Assembly (NCBI RefSeq): GCF_042646125.1
Contig: NZ_JBHRSW010000015.1
Coordinates: forward strand, 110,638 to 174,637
Length of the DNA stretch: 64,000 bases
Direction of reading: 5' to 3'
DNA from: Glaciecola flavus
GTDB taxonomy: Bacteria; Pseudomonadota; Gammaproteobacteria; Enterobacterales; Alteromonadaceae
Made by a program: the position numbers and the translations under genes
In this document: positions 44,534-53,347 of the stretch, piece by piece
Numbering within the stretch: the first letter of the stretch is position 1
Layout: every line of letters begins with the position of its first letter
Notes under the pieces: model-generated
The model's database searches: none
What the model was told of the DNA's origin: nothing
The model's input: the letters and a program-made list of their open reading frames with translations, nothing else

Positions 44534-46222
44534 GTGATGGCACTCGCTGTTAGCGCTTCAACTTGGCTGCTATTAGGGCAAGGCTTACGGCATATTGTCG
44601 ACTCAGGCTTTTATCAAAATGATACTGATTTCTTAAACACCGCATTACTTGCCATATTAAGTATTGTATTTATTGGCAGCGTGGCAACATTCATTCGGTT
44701 TTACTACATGGTGTGGTTGGGTGAGCGCGTATCCGCTGATATTCGGAAAACACTCTTTGATCATCTACTCACCCTCAGCCCCCGTTTCTATGAAAATGAA
44801 CGAACCGGCGAAATTATTTCGCGGTTTACCAGCGATACGACCCTACTACAAACCGTCATTGGTACGAGCATTTCAATGGCTTTGCGCTCCAGTGTAAGCT
44901 TTGTTGGCGCAATTGTGTTGATGAGTATCACTAGCCTGAAACTCACGCTTTATGTTTTTTTAGCCATTCCTTTTATCCTTGTCCCCGTAAAATTGTTAGG
45001 AAAAAAGGTCAGACACTACAGTAAAGAAAGTCAAAATAAAGTGGCGAATATTGGCAGTATTGTTGATGAAAGCTTACATGAGCTTAAAACCATACAAGCT
45101 TTTGGGGCGCAAAAAAGACAATCTGTTAGCTTTCAAACTATAACCGATGCCGTGATGTTGAATGCTTCCAAACGGATAAAGTATAGAGCACTACTCATTT
45201 CTGGCGTCATGCTCATCAGCATGTCGGCAATCATCATCGTAGCTTGGTTAGGCATGCTAGCCGTAATCGAAAGCACACTTACAGTTGGTCAACTAATCGC
45301 GTTTATGTTTTATGCCGTGCTTGCAGGTGGCGCTATCGCCACCGTAAGTGAAGTTATTGGCGAAATTCAAAAAGCCGCTGGCGCGAGCGAGCGCATTCTT
45401 GACTTATTAAACAGGCAAAGCGAAATTGTTGAGGATCCGCCTGTATACAATGCCAAGGACAAGCTATCAATGCCTTTAGAGAATCATACGCATCCAATAA
45501 TTTCATTTAGAGAGATTGAATTTGCGTATACCGATACGCCAGTACTCAAAGGGGTTTCGTTTGAGGTGTACCGAGGACAAAAAGTGGCGCTGGTAGGCGA
45601 AAGTGGCGCGGGGAAAAGTACATTATTCGATGTGCTACTGCGATTTTACAAGCTACAAGCCGGTTCGATTATCATCAACAACACCCGTCACGACAATATG
45701 CCTTTATCAACATTGCGCCAGCACTTTGCATTGGTCGCTCAAGACCCTGTTATCTTTGCAGGCAGTGTAGCCGAAAACATTGCATTTGTAGGCAATAATG
45801 AAGCAATCGACATGGAGCACATCAAACACGCGGCTAAACTCGCCAATGCGCATGATTTTATTGAATCTCTTCCCGAGGGCTACAATAGCGAACTGGGAGA
45901 ACGCGGCGTAAAACTGTCCGGTGGCCAAAAACAACGTATTGCTATAGCAAGAGCGATAGCCGCTAATCGTCCGGTATTGTTGCTAGACGAAGCTACCAGT
46001 GCTTTGGATGCAAAGAGCGAACGCGAAATAAAAACAAGTCTAGATTCGCTGATGCAAAACAAAACGACGATTGTGATTGCTCACCGCCTGTCTACTGTGG
46101 TGAATGCAGATTTAATCGTTGTATTGGATAAGGGACGTATTTTGGCAAAAGGCACGCACGCTGATTTGTATTCGTCGAATGCCAACTACAAAGAATTTGT
46201 TGATTTGCAGCTGCTTAGTTGA
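44534..46222 (+). CDS. MsbA-like ABC transporter, membrane and ATPase domains fused
   Basis: 562 residues from GTG 44534. The N-terminal half has six membrane helices of the ABC_membrane type I exporter fold; the C-terminal NBD has Walker A GESGAGKST, signature LSGGQKQR, Walker B VLLLDEATSALD and the H-loop (IAHRLST). The frame stays open upstream to 44408 and translates into family-like sequence (WLFSFLSPYKKQVAFAV) that completes the first helix, yet has no ATG, GTG or TTG there; only CTG 44450 or ATC 44465 (with GAGA 6 bases before) are available. The annotated GTG start truncates helix 1. Substrate unknown; lipid or drug export is typical. Confidence 0.85.
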   Translation: MMALAVSASTWLLLGQGLRHIVDSGFYQNDTDFLNTALLAILSIVFIGSVATFIRFYYMVWLGERVSADIRKTLFDHLLTLSPRFYENERTGEIISRFTSDTTLLQTVIGTSISMALRSSVSFVGAIVLMSITSLKLTLYVFLAIPFILVPVKLLGKKVRHYSKESQNKVANIGSIVDESLHELKTIQAFGAQKRQSVSFQTITDAVMLNASKRIKYRALLISGVMLISMSAIIIVAWLGMLAVIESTLTVGQLIAFMFYAVLAGGAIATVSEVIGEIQKAAGASERILDLLNRQSEIVEDPPVYNAKDKLSMPLENHTHPIISFREIEFAYTDTPVLKGVSFEVYRGQKVALVGESGAGKSTLFDVLLRFYKLQAGSIIINNTRHDNMPLSTLRQHFALVAQDPVIFAGSVAENIAFVGNNEAIDMEHIKHAAKLANAHDFIESLPEGYNSELGERGVKLSGGQKQRIAIARAIAANRPVLLLDEATSALDAKSEREIKTSLDSLMQNKTTIVIAHRLSTVVNADLIVVLDKGRILAKGTHADLYSSNANYKEFVDLQLLS

Positions 46223-46365
46223 TGAAAAAGCGCTTTGAATAAATAAGTTGTGGGCTCCACACCGCATTGTAATATTCTGAAACACAATTTATGTTCTTCA
46301 CATCCCTGAAAGCCATGCCGACATAGTAAACTATACCAGCAGATTTGCAGTAACATAACTATAAA

Positions 46366-46567
46366 TCTTGGTACCCTTGGAGGGAATGCAAGACCCTAAG
46401 AGCTGAAAACTAAGTCACCACAAGCTTATCTTCATGAAGCTGAGACTTAGAGATGGACCAACTCTATTTTGGATCCAGCTAGTTGTACCAGAATAGAGGC
46501 TGTTTATCTTTGTTTTTTATTGTTAATGATCGTCAGCACAAATAATAAACAAAGATAAACAGCCTCT
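46366..46567. repeat. Structured intergenic element with four successive hairpins (includes repeat family copy 2)
   Basis: In the 372-bp gap before the metalloprotease gene: hairpin 1 TCTTG/CAAGA (46366-46393) with an inner CCCT/AGGG; hairpin 2 CTAAGTC/GACTTAG (46410-46450) with an inner AGCTT/AAGCT; hairpin 3 CTCTATTTTGG/CCAGAATAGAG (46462-46498, one wobble). Hairpin 4 is a perfect 21-bp stem, 46495-46515 with 46547-46567, containing AGGCTGTTTATCTTTGT. The last is related to the inverted repeat near 35783. The rest of the gap, 46223-46365, shows nothing recognisable. Confidence 0.6.
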
Positions 46568-46594
46568 AATTATTACAAAAACTAACGAGAGAAA

Positions 46595-49168
46595 ATGATG
46601 AACTTTAAACGAAGCAAAATTATGCTTGCCGTTTCTTTTTTAGCTTTTCAAACAAGCGCATGGTCAGAAGAAGATAAAAAAGACGAAAGCAAGGAAAAAG
46701 ACAAACCCAGTCTCAGCGAAACGCTAGAAAAACAAACCTCATATGAAGGTTTCATCGACATTTATCGCGACAAAAAAGACGGCGCGGGTCTTGTTGTTAT
46801 TGACGAAGCAGACTTGAACAAACCTTTCTTACACATCGTATCCACTGCCGATGGTGTGGTTTCTGCTGGTACTTTTCGAGGGCACTATCGCGATACTCAA
46901 CTTATTGAATTTCGACGTTATTTCAATAGGATAGAGGTCATATCAAAAACACCAAGATACTTTTTTGATGAAGATAACGCAATCAGTAAAGCGGCTGATG
47001 CGAATACCAGTGAGTCAGTCCTCATCTCGACCGAAATTAAGCATGAGGAAGACGGAAAAATTGCTTTTTCTCTTCAATCCTTGGTTAAAAACGAGAACCT
47101 TCACCGCGTTGCGCCTATGCCAGCTAGTGACCCTAAAGTCGATAAAAATCGATTCAAAGTAGGTAAGTTTTCGAAAGACAAATCTAAAATAATCGAAATT
47201 GATAACTTTCCCGAAAACACGCACATTGTCGTAGACTATGTATATGAAAACGCGACGCCAAAAGTTTATGGCGGCGACGAAATCGCCGATCAACGCTATA
47301 CGACTTTAAGCATTCAGCATGCCTTTGTAAAAGCACCTGAAAATGACTTTACACCCCGCCGAGATGATCCAAGAGTTGGCTATTTTACGCAACAATTCGA
47401 TGATTTAACGACAGCAGAAACAGCTAATTTTAGAGACGTCATCAATCGTTGGCATTTAGTAAAAAAAGATCCAAATGCTGCCATTTCAGATCCTGTTGAA
47501 CCCATCACATGGTGGATTGAAAACACTACTCCAGTGGAGTGGCGAGACACGATTAAAAATGCGGCTCTTGCTTGGAATCAGTCCTTTGAAAAAGCCGGCT
47601 TTAGCAATGCCATTGCGGTAAAAATTCAGCCTGACGATGCAGAGTGGTCTGCCGATGACGTTCGCTACAACGTATTGCGTTGGACGTCATCCCCTCGCCC
47701 ACCGTTTGGTGGCTATGGTCCAAGTGTCGCGCATCCGGAGACGGGACAAATCTTGGCCGCCGACATTATGCTTGAATATAGCTTTATGACTGGACGATGG
47801 TTAGCCAGTGAAATGTTTACCGATGGCGCCAGTAACTTTGCGACGCACTTACCACAACTTTCGCAAGATCACCAAGATGTCCACCTTTGTTCACTTGGGC
47901 ACAATTTACAGCTGGGCAAGACTTTCGCAAATTTTGCAGGACTAACGCAAGGAATGGGTGATATCGAAAAAGATAGGCTACTCAGACAATCTATGCACTA
48001 CCTTATTTTGCACGAAATCGGACATACCCTCGGTCTCAATCACAATATGATGGCCACGCAACTTCACAGCCCAGAAGAAGCGCATGACATTGAAATCACC
48101 CAAGGTATTTTAGCGGGCTCGGTAATGGACTATCCTTCTGTTAACTACGCGCCAGTAGGCAAGCCACAAGGTGACTTCTACACAGAAAAACCAGGTCCTT
48201 ACGATGATTGGGTTATCGAGTATGGCTATTCAGTGGCATTGGACGATCCTGAGAAAGAAGAGCAGCGACTAAATAAAATTTTGGCGCGTTCTACTGAGCC
48301 AGAATTAGCCTTCGGTAACGATGCAGACGATATGCGCGCGCCCGGACGTCACGTTGACCCTAGAATCAATATTTTTGATATGTCTAGTGACGCTATAAGC
48401 TATGCAGGTGAACGAGTAACACTAATTGAAGATGTTGCGACAAAGCTCAAAGATAAGTTGTTAGTCGATGGTCGTTCACACAATGACTTAGTCGTGGGCG
48501 CGAACATTCTCTTTAGCGAACTATCTCGCCAGTCGTCGGTTGTTAGCCGTTACGTTGGTGGCGTATATTTGAATAGAGCCTTCGTGGGGCAAGACGGGTA
48601 TACCCAACCTCTTACACCTGTCCCTGCCGAAGATCAAAAACGTGCAATGACTTTACTCAATGACGAGCTTTTTGCACCAGATGCCTTGGCCGAAATGGAA
48701 AATATGTTTGCCTATTTACAACGCCAGCGCAGAGGGTTTGACGGTTTTGGTCGCGACGAATCACCTAAAATCCATCAAATGCTACTCGGCACGCAAAAGC
48801 GCGTATTGGATCACCTGCTCCACCCGAACGTGACGATGCGATTGACGGATACCGCTTTGTACGGCAATGAATACAGCGTTGATGCCATGTTATCCGACTT
48901 AACAGACGGGATATTTAAAGAAGACGCGAAGTCCATAGTTAATTCTTATCGTAGAAACTTGCAAATTGAGTACCTCAACCGCCTTCTAGCCATGTCCGGC
49001 TTAGAAAAGCCTAGTCAACACGACTTTATTACACAAGGTACAGCGGTGAGTGAGCTCAGACGCATTAAAGACATGGTAAATAGTCGTCGTGGTGATAACG
49101 CGAGTAAGATTCACAAAGCATTTATCCGCGATTTGATTAATCGCGCATTTCATAAAAGCAATAGCTGA
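46595..49168 (+). CDS. Secreted zinc-dependent metalloprotease (metzincin-type, DUF4953/DUF5117-like)
   Basis: 857 residues with an N-terminal signal peptide (about 1-24, ending AWS) and a Lys/Glu/Asp-rich segment after it. The zinc site HEIGHTLGLNH (H473, H477, H483) is the extended HExxHxxGxxH metzincin motif, and a Met-turn candidate follows (GSVMDYPS). The long N-terminal region with YFFDEDN and ILAADIMLEYSF segments resembles DUF5117/DUF4953 proteins. Predicted periplasmic or secreted; natural substrate unknown. Single gene with its own terminator. Confidence 0.85.
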   Translation: MMNFKRSKIMLAVSFLAFQTSAWSEEDKKDESKEKDKPSLSETLEKQTSYEGFIDIYRDKKDGAGLVVIDEADLNKPFLHIVSTADGVVSAGTFRGHYRDTQLIEFRRYFNRIEVISKTPRYFFDEDNAISKAADANTSESVLISTEIKHEEDGKIAFSLQSLVKNENLHRVAPMPASDPKVDKNRFKVGKFSKDKSKIIEIDNFPENTHIVVDYVYENATPKVYGGDEIADQRYTTLSIQHAFVKAPENDFTPRRDDPRVGYFTQQFDDLTTAETANFRDVINRWHLVKKDPNAAISDPVEPITWWIENTTPVEWRDTIKNAALAWNQSFEKAGFSNAIAVKIQPDDAEWSADDVRYNVLRWTSSPRPPFGGYGPSVAHPETGQILAADIMLEYSFMTGRWLASEMFTDGASNFATHLPQLSQDHQDVHLCSLGHNLQLGKTFANFAGLTQGMGDIEKDRLLRQSMHYLILHEIGHTLGLNHNMMATQLHSPEEAHDIEITQGILAGSVMDYPSVNYAPVGKPQGDFYTEKPGPYDDWVIEYGYSVALDDPEKEEQRLNKILARSTEPELAFGNDADDMRAPGRHVDPRINIFDMSSDAISYAGERVTLIEDVATKLKDKLLVDGRSHNDLVVGANILFSELSRQSSVVSRYVGGVYLNRAFVGQDGYTQPLTPVPAEDQKRAMTLLNDELFAPDALAEMENMFAYLQRQRRGFDGFGRDESPKIHQMLLGTQKRVLDHLLHPNVTMRLTDTALYGNEYSVDAMLSDLTDGIFKEDAKSIVNSYRRNLQIEYLNRLLAMSGLEKPSQHDFITQGTAVSELRRIKDMVNSRRGDNASKIHKAFIRDLINRAFHKSNS

Positions 49169-49203
49169 ACCTAATCGTAATAATTACTTTACTGGATATG
49201 TAT

Positions 49204-49229
49204 AAAAAAGGGGCACGCGCCCCTTTTTT
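49204..49229. terminator. Bidirectional terminator between metalloprotease and nucleotidyltransferase-like genes
   Basis: Perfect 11-bp stem AAAAAAGGGGC/GCCCCTTTTTT with an ACGC loop between two convergent genes (stops at 49168 and 49238). The A6/T6 flanks give a T-run on both strands. Confidence 0.93.
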
Positions 49230-49237
49230 ACCGCATG

Positions 49238-50365
49238 TTAAAAGCGTTTTTGATTCTCGTCTAGAGGAGTGAAAATGTGTTTTCCTGCTACGCTTTCCGC
49301 TAGCCAACGGCATAATTTAACAAACAAATGATACGTTAATATATGCAAAGGCATTTTCTGCAAATGCCCACGTAACAGCGCTAAAAAGCCACGAAACGGT
49401 GTTTGTGATGCCTCTAAAAATGGGTGTTGAGGAAAGAGTACCCTCGAGAATATATATTTGTCTACAGAGCTAATCGGGTTCGCTTTTATGAATGCCGATG
49501 CTGCGCCATTCGCATTGACGGCACTGCTATCGAGTTCAGCAACAAAGTGAAATGCCAATGCGGCCTCTTTACTGAATCCAATTTCTTCGGCAACCTCTAT
49601 GATCGCCTGTTCAAATTCAGCACCACCAGCCTTAAGCATAATATGCAGATCAGTTAAATCTCTGAAAGCCGAATCAAACTCTTCGTTCCTGAACAAATGA
49701 ATCGCTGAATGCACAAACTGCGCAGCCGGCGATAAAACCCATATACCATCACCCAAGTTGACCGCGTGATTAAGCAGTTTATTAACATTTGGAGCGACTT
49801 TAGAAATCAAGGGTACAATATTGTGATGAATATCGATAATTGTACCGCGCTTGCCATGACTCATGGGTGGGATTTCATGCGCCCATTTTCGGTAGTACTT
49901 GTCGTCATAATCTGTGACTTCTTGCGCCAGCCAACCTTTAATGGCTAAGGTTTGCTCACACAACTTTAAAGACTCTCTATCTACAAGGACATCAATATCA
50001 CTGTAAATTCTGCCGGCCGCCACTTTGTTGGTGGTTAATTTAGCACTTAAGGAGTAAGCCGCGCCTTTCAAAAATATTAAAAATGGGCTCACGCCATCTA
50101 GCTGGCTCACAAGTAACTCAGCTTCTTCCCATACTTGCAACTGCTGCTTGTTTGACATCAACAAGGCATTACGAAAATGCCTTTGCGCCCTAGGCTCGAT
50201 AGTGTCAATGAGATCTTGCTCAACTAAACTATGCGCTACTCGGGCTAAGATTTTTTGCTGACGCATCACTATGATAAGTTGACTTAACTGGCTTTTACTT
50301 AGCTCAAGTAAGGACGATACATCAAGATAAGCACGGATAACGTGTTCTGAAGTCAGTGAGTTCAT
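49238..50365 (-). CDS. Nucleotidyltransferase family protein of the HPr-rel-A type cluster
   Basis: 375 residues, cytosolic. FLKGAAYSL followed by GRIYSDIDVLVD (about 118-129) gives the Gly-Ser-like loop and the Asp-x-Asp metal-binding motif of the uncharacterised nucleotidyltransferase family (PF14907-like). Family knowledge: such proteins are found beside HprK-related kinases and PqqD-like proteins in polysaccharide-associated loci. It overlaps the kinase gene by 4 bp. Its substrate is unknown. Confidence 0.75.
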   Translation of the reverse strand: MNSLTSEHVIRAYLDVSSLLELSKSQLSQLIIVMRQQKILARVAHSLVEQDLIDTIEPRAQRHFRNALLMSNKQQLQVWEEAELLVSQLDGVSPFLIFLKGAAYSLSAKLTTNKVAAGRIYSDIDVLVDRESLKLCEQTLAIKGWLAQEVTDYDDKYYRKWAHEIPPMSHGKRGTIIDIHHNIVPLISKVAPNVNKLLNHAVNLGDGIWVLSPAAQFVHSAIHLFRNEEFDSAFRDLTDLHIMLKAGGAEFEQAIIEVAEEIGFSKEAALAFHFVAELDSSAVNANGAASAFIKANPISSVDKYIFSRVLFPQHPFLEASQTPFRGFLALLRGHLQKMPLHILTYHLFVKLCRWLAESVAGKHIFTPLDENQKRF

Positions 50366-51231
50366 GTCAATACATCCTCCAACAAAAACGCATTGACCTC
50401 TTGCAAGTCATTGTAAAAAATTTCAAAAGTCTTTGTATTTTCTATTAGCTGTGTCACGGTATCGAAAGCAGGCTCGCCAAGGGCGATAAAATTAAAGGCA
50501 TTATCAACAAGCTGCATGTAGGCCTCAACCATATTTAACTGATAAATATCCAGTTGCGTCTCGGGCTTATAATTTGGAAATACAACACCCACGATTTCAG
50601 CTGTTTCGGTATTGGCTGCTAAAGCTTGTTTGCTTGGTGCCATATGCACAACGTCACCTTTGTGTGTGTCGCGTGCAATACTGGAGAAACGCTGTTCTGG
50701 ATACCAGCTTTTTACTAAGTCGATACTGTTATTTTTTAAACAGATAGGTCGTACAAAAGGGGTGACGGTTTTTGTGTGTGGAGTAATCAAGGCCATTTCG
50801 TCAGAAAGCAAACGCCAACCATTCTGCGACAAATAAGCCGTAAGTGTGCTTTTACCTGAACCTGGCGGCGCAGGAAAAAGCACCGCCTTGCCATCTTTCG
50901 CTAACACCGCGCTATGAATGATCACATAACTGAACTCATGAGCCGCGACAGCCCAATTCATTCCCCACTCTAACAAGGCATAAGCTTGACTAAAGTCCAA
51001 AGGTTTAAATGGCTCTCTGTCATCACAAAAAAAACGTGCCTGTGGTTTAACGAGTCCTCTAAGCCCACCACCATCCGTAATGCTAACGGAAAAATCGATG
51101 AAATCATCATGAATACTAGCATCCACAAAAGCATCAGCATAAATACGTTTTGCATTGTCATAGACAAATTTTATGCTGTTTTTAATGGCAAAGGTAAAAG
51201 GCGGAAGCGTTAAAACAAAGTCGTATTTCAA
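50362..51231 (-). CDS. HprK-related kinase A
   Basis: 289 residues with a P-loop APPGSGKSTL (121-130) inside AVLFPAPPGSGKSTLTAYLS, followed by GWRLLSDEMALI, the pattern of the HPr kinase/phosphorylase C-terminal domain. It lacks the N-terminal HprK domain. It matches my memory of the HprK_rel_A family, part of the so-called HPr-rel-A system, whose biochemical role is not established. It starts 6 bp after the PqqD-like gene. Confidence 0.85.
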   Translation of the reverse strand: MKYDFVLTLPPFTFAIKNSIKFVYDNAKRIYADAFVDASIHDDFIDFSVSITDGGGLRGLVKPQARFFCDDREPFKPLDFSQAYALLEWGMNWAVAAHEFSYVIIHSAVLAKDGKAVLFPAPPGSGKSTLTAYLSQNGWRLLSDEMALITPHTKTVTPFVRPICLKNNSIDLVKSWYPEQRFSSIARDTHKGDVVHMAPSKQALAANTETAEIVGVVFPNYKPETQLDIYQLNMVEAYMQLVDNAFNFIALGEPAFDTVTQLIENTKTFEIFYNDLQEVNAFLLEDVLT

Positions 51232-51237
51232 TGTTTC

Positions 51238-51489
51238 TTAATCTTGTATTATTTGTTGAGTGAGCAATTCTGATAATAACTTACTTTCTTGCTCACTTAC
51301 GGGCGTTTGTTTGTCTAATATTTGGTGGAAACGCGCTAGTGTTAACGCGACAGAAGTAATGGTATTGCTCACCGGATCGAAAAAGGTCAAACCCGAATCA
51401 TCTGAAAAAGGGTGCATAAGCACCCTTTGTTTTATTGTGTAACTCTCTGTCACCCTAATTTTATGGTCTGAACGTTGTTGGGTTGTCAT
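51238..51489 (-). CDS. PqqD-family peptide chaperone-like protein (HPr-rel-A system)
   Basis: 83 residues. SGLTFFDPVSNTITSVALT and the C-terminal helix (SKLLSELLTQQII) follow the PqqD winged-helix pattern seen in RiPP recognition proteins. No radical SAM enzyme or pqq gene is nearby; instead it is followed by the HprK-related kinase. The start codon lies inside the 3' end of the Tat-protein gene in another frame (29-bp overlap), suggesting translational coupling. Confidence 0.78.
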   Translation of the reverse strand: MTTQQRSDHKIRVTESYTIKQRVLMHPFSDDSGLTFFDPVSNTITSVALTLARFHQILDKQTPVSEQESKLLSELLTQQIIQD

Positions 51490-52072
51490 GTAACTGGGCT
51501 AACTCTTGACCCATTAACTGGGGATTGGGTTGAGCCATTTGATAAAGCTTCATAGCCAACACCTCATTCATTTGAAAAGGTTTATTTGGCCCCACAACTG
51601 GAAAATTGACATCAAACATCGGCACACCAGTGTAAACTGCAGATAGATACGCTGAGATCAACAGCCCATTAACGTTAGCAGGGCCACGATACACCCAATT
51701 GTTATTCCCAGACCCGATACCTACAATGACGTCCCTAACCGTTAAATCTTCACCGGTGCCACGCTTTTTAAGCGCCGTACCCATGTTATCAGCAAAGGGC
51801 TGACCACCAAATACTGTAGAAAAGGAACTATCCAGTAGTGAAGCTTGTATGCTGCCTTGTCTGTTTTGCCAGTACCAAGGTCTTTGTAATTTAAGTGGTA
51901 CACCACCGGCAAAATCTGAGCCATGACCAGAAGCAACGATAGAGTTAGTTATTCCCGTTGCCCATACAGATTTTGCTGGGATAGTTGCAAGCGTTGCCCC
52001 TGCAGCCGAGCGCTTCAAAAATGTACGCCTCGTAGAGCCAATCTTGTCAGTTACATCTTTTTCTTGATTCAT
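51461..52072 (-). CDS. Tat-exported protein of unknown function linked to the HPr-rel-A genes
   Basis: 203 residues from ATG 52072 (alternatives at 52090 and 52132). The N-terminus has a twin-arginine signal STRRTFLKRSAAGATLATIP with AxA-type cleavage near SVWA. The mature part is Gly/Asn/Pro-rich without recognised catalytic motifs. It overlaps the PqqD-like gene by 29 bp and so heads the operon. It may be the protein acted on or sensed by the kinase/PqqD module. A folded cofactor-containing protein is implied by Tat export. Confidence 0.65.
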   Translation of the reverse strand: MNQEKDVTDKIGSTRRTFLKRSAAGATLATIPAKSVWATGITNSIVASGHGSDFAGGVPLKLQRPWYWQNRQGSIQASLLDSSFSTVFGGQPFADNMGTALKKRGTGEDLTVRDVIVGIGSGNNNWVYRGPANVNGLLISAYLSAVYTGVPMFDVNFPVVGPNKPFQMNEVLAMKLYQMAQPNPQLMGQELAQLHDNPTTFRP

Positions 52073-52321
52073 TTTAGCATCCAAATTCATGCATTGAAGT
52101 GAACCACTGGCGCACCACTGAAACTGGTGCAACGCTCACTGTAGTCCTTCAACCATCTACACAGCTATCAAAGCAATATTTATACCATCTGCATGCATCT
52201 TAAAAATCAATGACTTATGCCAGAGGAATTTGCTAGTTGGAAAATTTTCTGACACCAATAGTCAAGTCGATTAATTTTCTCAGCGCAACAAGCAGGTACT
52301 GAAGTATTTAACTTTCTAAGA

Positions 52322-53104
52322 TTATAACTTAATACCATGCTTTTTTGCGAGTGCGTATACGTGCTTAATCGGTATAGCGTAAGAAATGCCACTCGGATTG
52401 GTAATAGCCGCTTCTTTTCCCGCACTAACAAACACCTTATTGATCACTGCAATGACCTCAGACGAATGCATATCAAACACTGGACTACCACTATTTCCGG
52501 GATAGGCTGTGGCATCTAACTGATAGATCAAAAACGGATTTTTTAAGCGCGACAGTAGGTTCAAAGTGAGTTGATCTGCATTTTTTGATGGATTTACATC
52601 TGGTGCAACTGCAGCTATTAAACCAACATGCGTTGCTGGATACAAACCTAGTACTGCACCCAGTGGAAACCCCGTAAAGAAAACTTCTGTGCCGGCTTCT
52701 TTTAAGTTTGGTTGCGCTAACTCAATCGGCGTCATTTTTGACTTGGATTGCAAAATCGCAAGATCATGGACTGGATCAATTCCTATTATTTCTAGGTAAT
52801 GACTTCTAACGACTCTTCCTTCGCCATCCAAAGCAACATACTTTTGTACAATGTCGGTGGATAGTTCTTTAGACACCACATGATAGTTTGTAACCACGTA
52901 ACTCCCATCCCCTACGACAAACCCTGTCCCTATTAGTTGAGGTTTTCTAGCCTCCAAAGGTGTATGAATGCCTACCCCGACAACAGAACGTTCAACAATA
53001 TTGATTTTATCAACTAATGAGGACTTATTATCATGTCCAACAGTGATAAAGGACACACATAAAAGTGAATAAAATATTAGTTGTCTACAGTAGCAACGCA
53101 GCAC
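52322..53104 (-). CDS. Trypsin-like serine protease (S1C/DegP-like, no PDZ)
   Basis: 260 residues with a signal peptide (about 1-23). Catalytic triad: His75 in TNYHVVS, Asp114 in PVHDLAIL and Ser205 in PGNSGSPVF. The protein ends after the protease domain with no PDZ domain. Periplasmic or exported. It lies upstream of the Tat/HPr-rel-A genes on the same strand with a 249-bp gap from the Tat gene, so cotranscription is uncertain. Confidence 0.85.
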   Translation of the reverse strand: MLRCYCRQLIFYSLLCVSFITVGHDNKSSLVDKINIVERSVVGVGIHTPLEARKPQLIGTGFVVGDGSYVVTNYHVVSKELSTDIVQKYVALDGEGRVVRSHYLEIIGIDPVHDLAILQSKSKMTPIELAQPNLKEAGTEVFFTGFPLGAVLGLYPATHVGLIAAVAPDVNPSKNADQLTLNLLSRLKNPFLIYQLDATAYPGNSGSPVFDMHSSEVIAVINKVFVSAGKEAAITNPSGISYAIPIKHVYALAKKHGIKL

Positions 53105-53347
53105 TTAAGAATTCCAAGTTAGGGCAGATACTGTATGAGCATAACCCAAAAAATAATTGTTTTTAAGTGAGTGTTCGATATATTTAAGTTTTTCTAAGGG
53201 GGACAAGAATATGCTTGCAGTACATGGCCTCACTAGTATTGCTTAACCGAAACGTGTTGATAACCATGCAACGCAAGGCACCTTGAACTTAGCCATGTAG
53301 ATAAAATGCCCATGGTTATTTCGCCGAAAACATATCCGTAAGTTTAA

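Noticed and set aside
46366..46567. Match to a known riboswitch
   Set aside because: The hairpins do not fit any riboswitch consensus I know, such as GEMM or glycine; left as a structured element of unknown nature.
51238..51489. PQQ biosynthesis involving the PqqD-like protein
   Set aside because: No pqqA, B, C or E genes nearby; neighbours are an HprK-related kinase and a nucleotidyltransferase-like protein.
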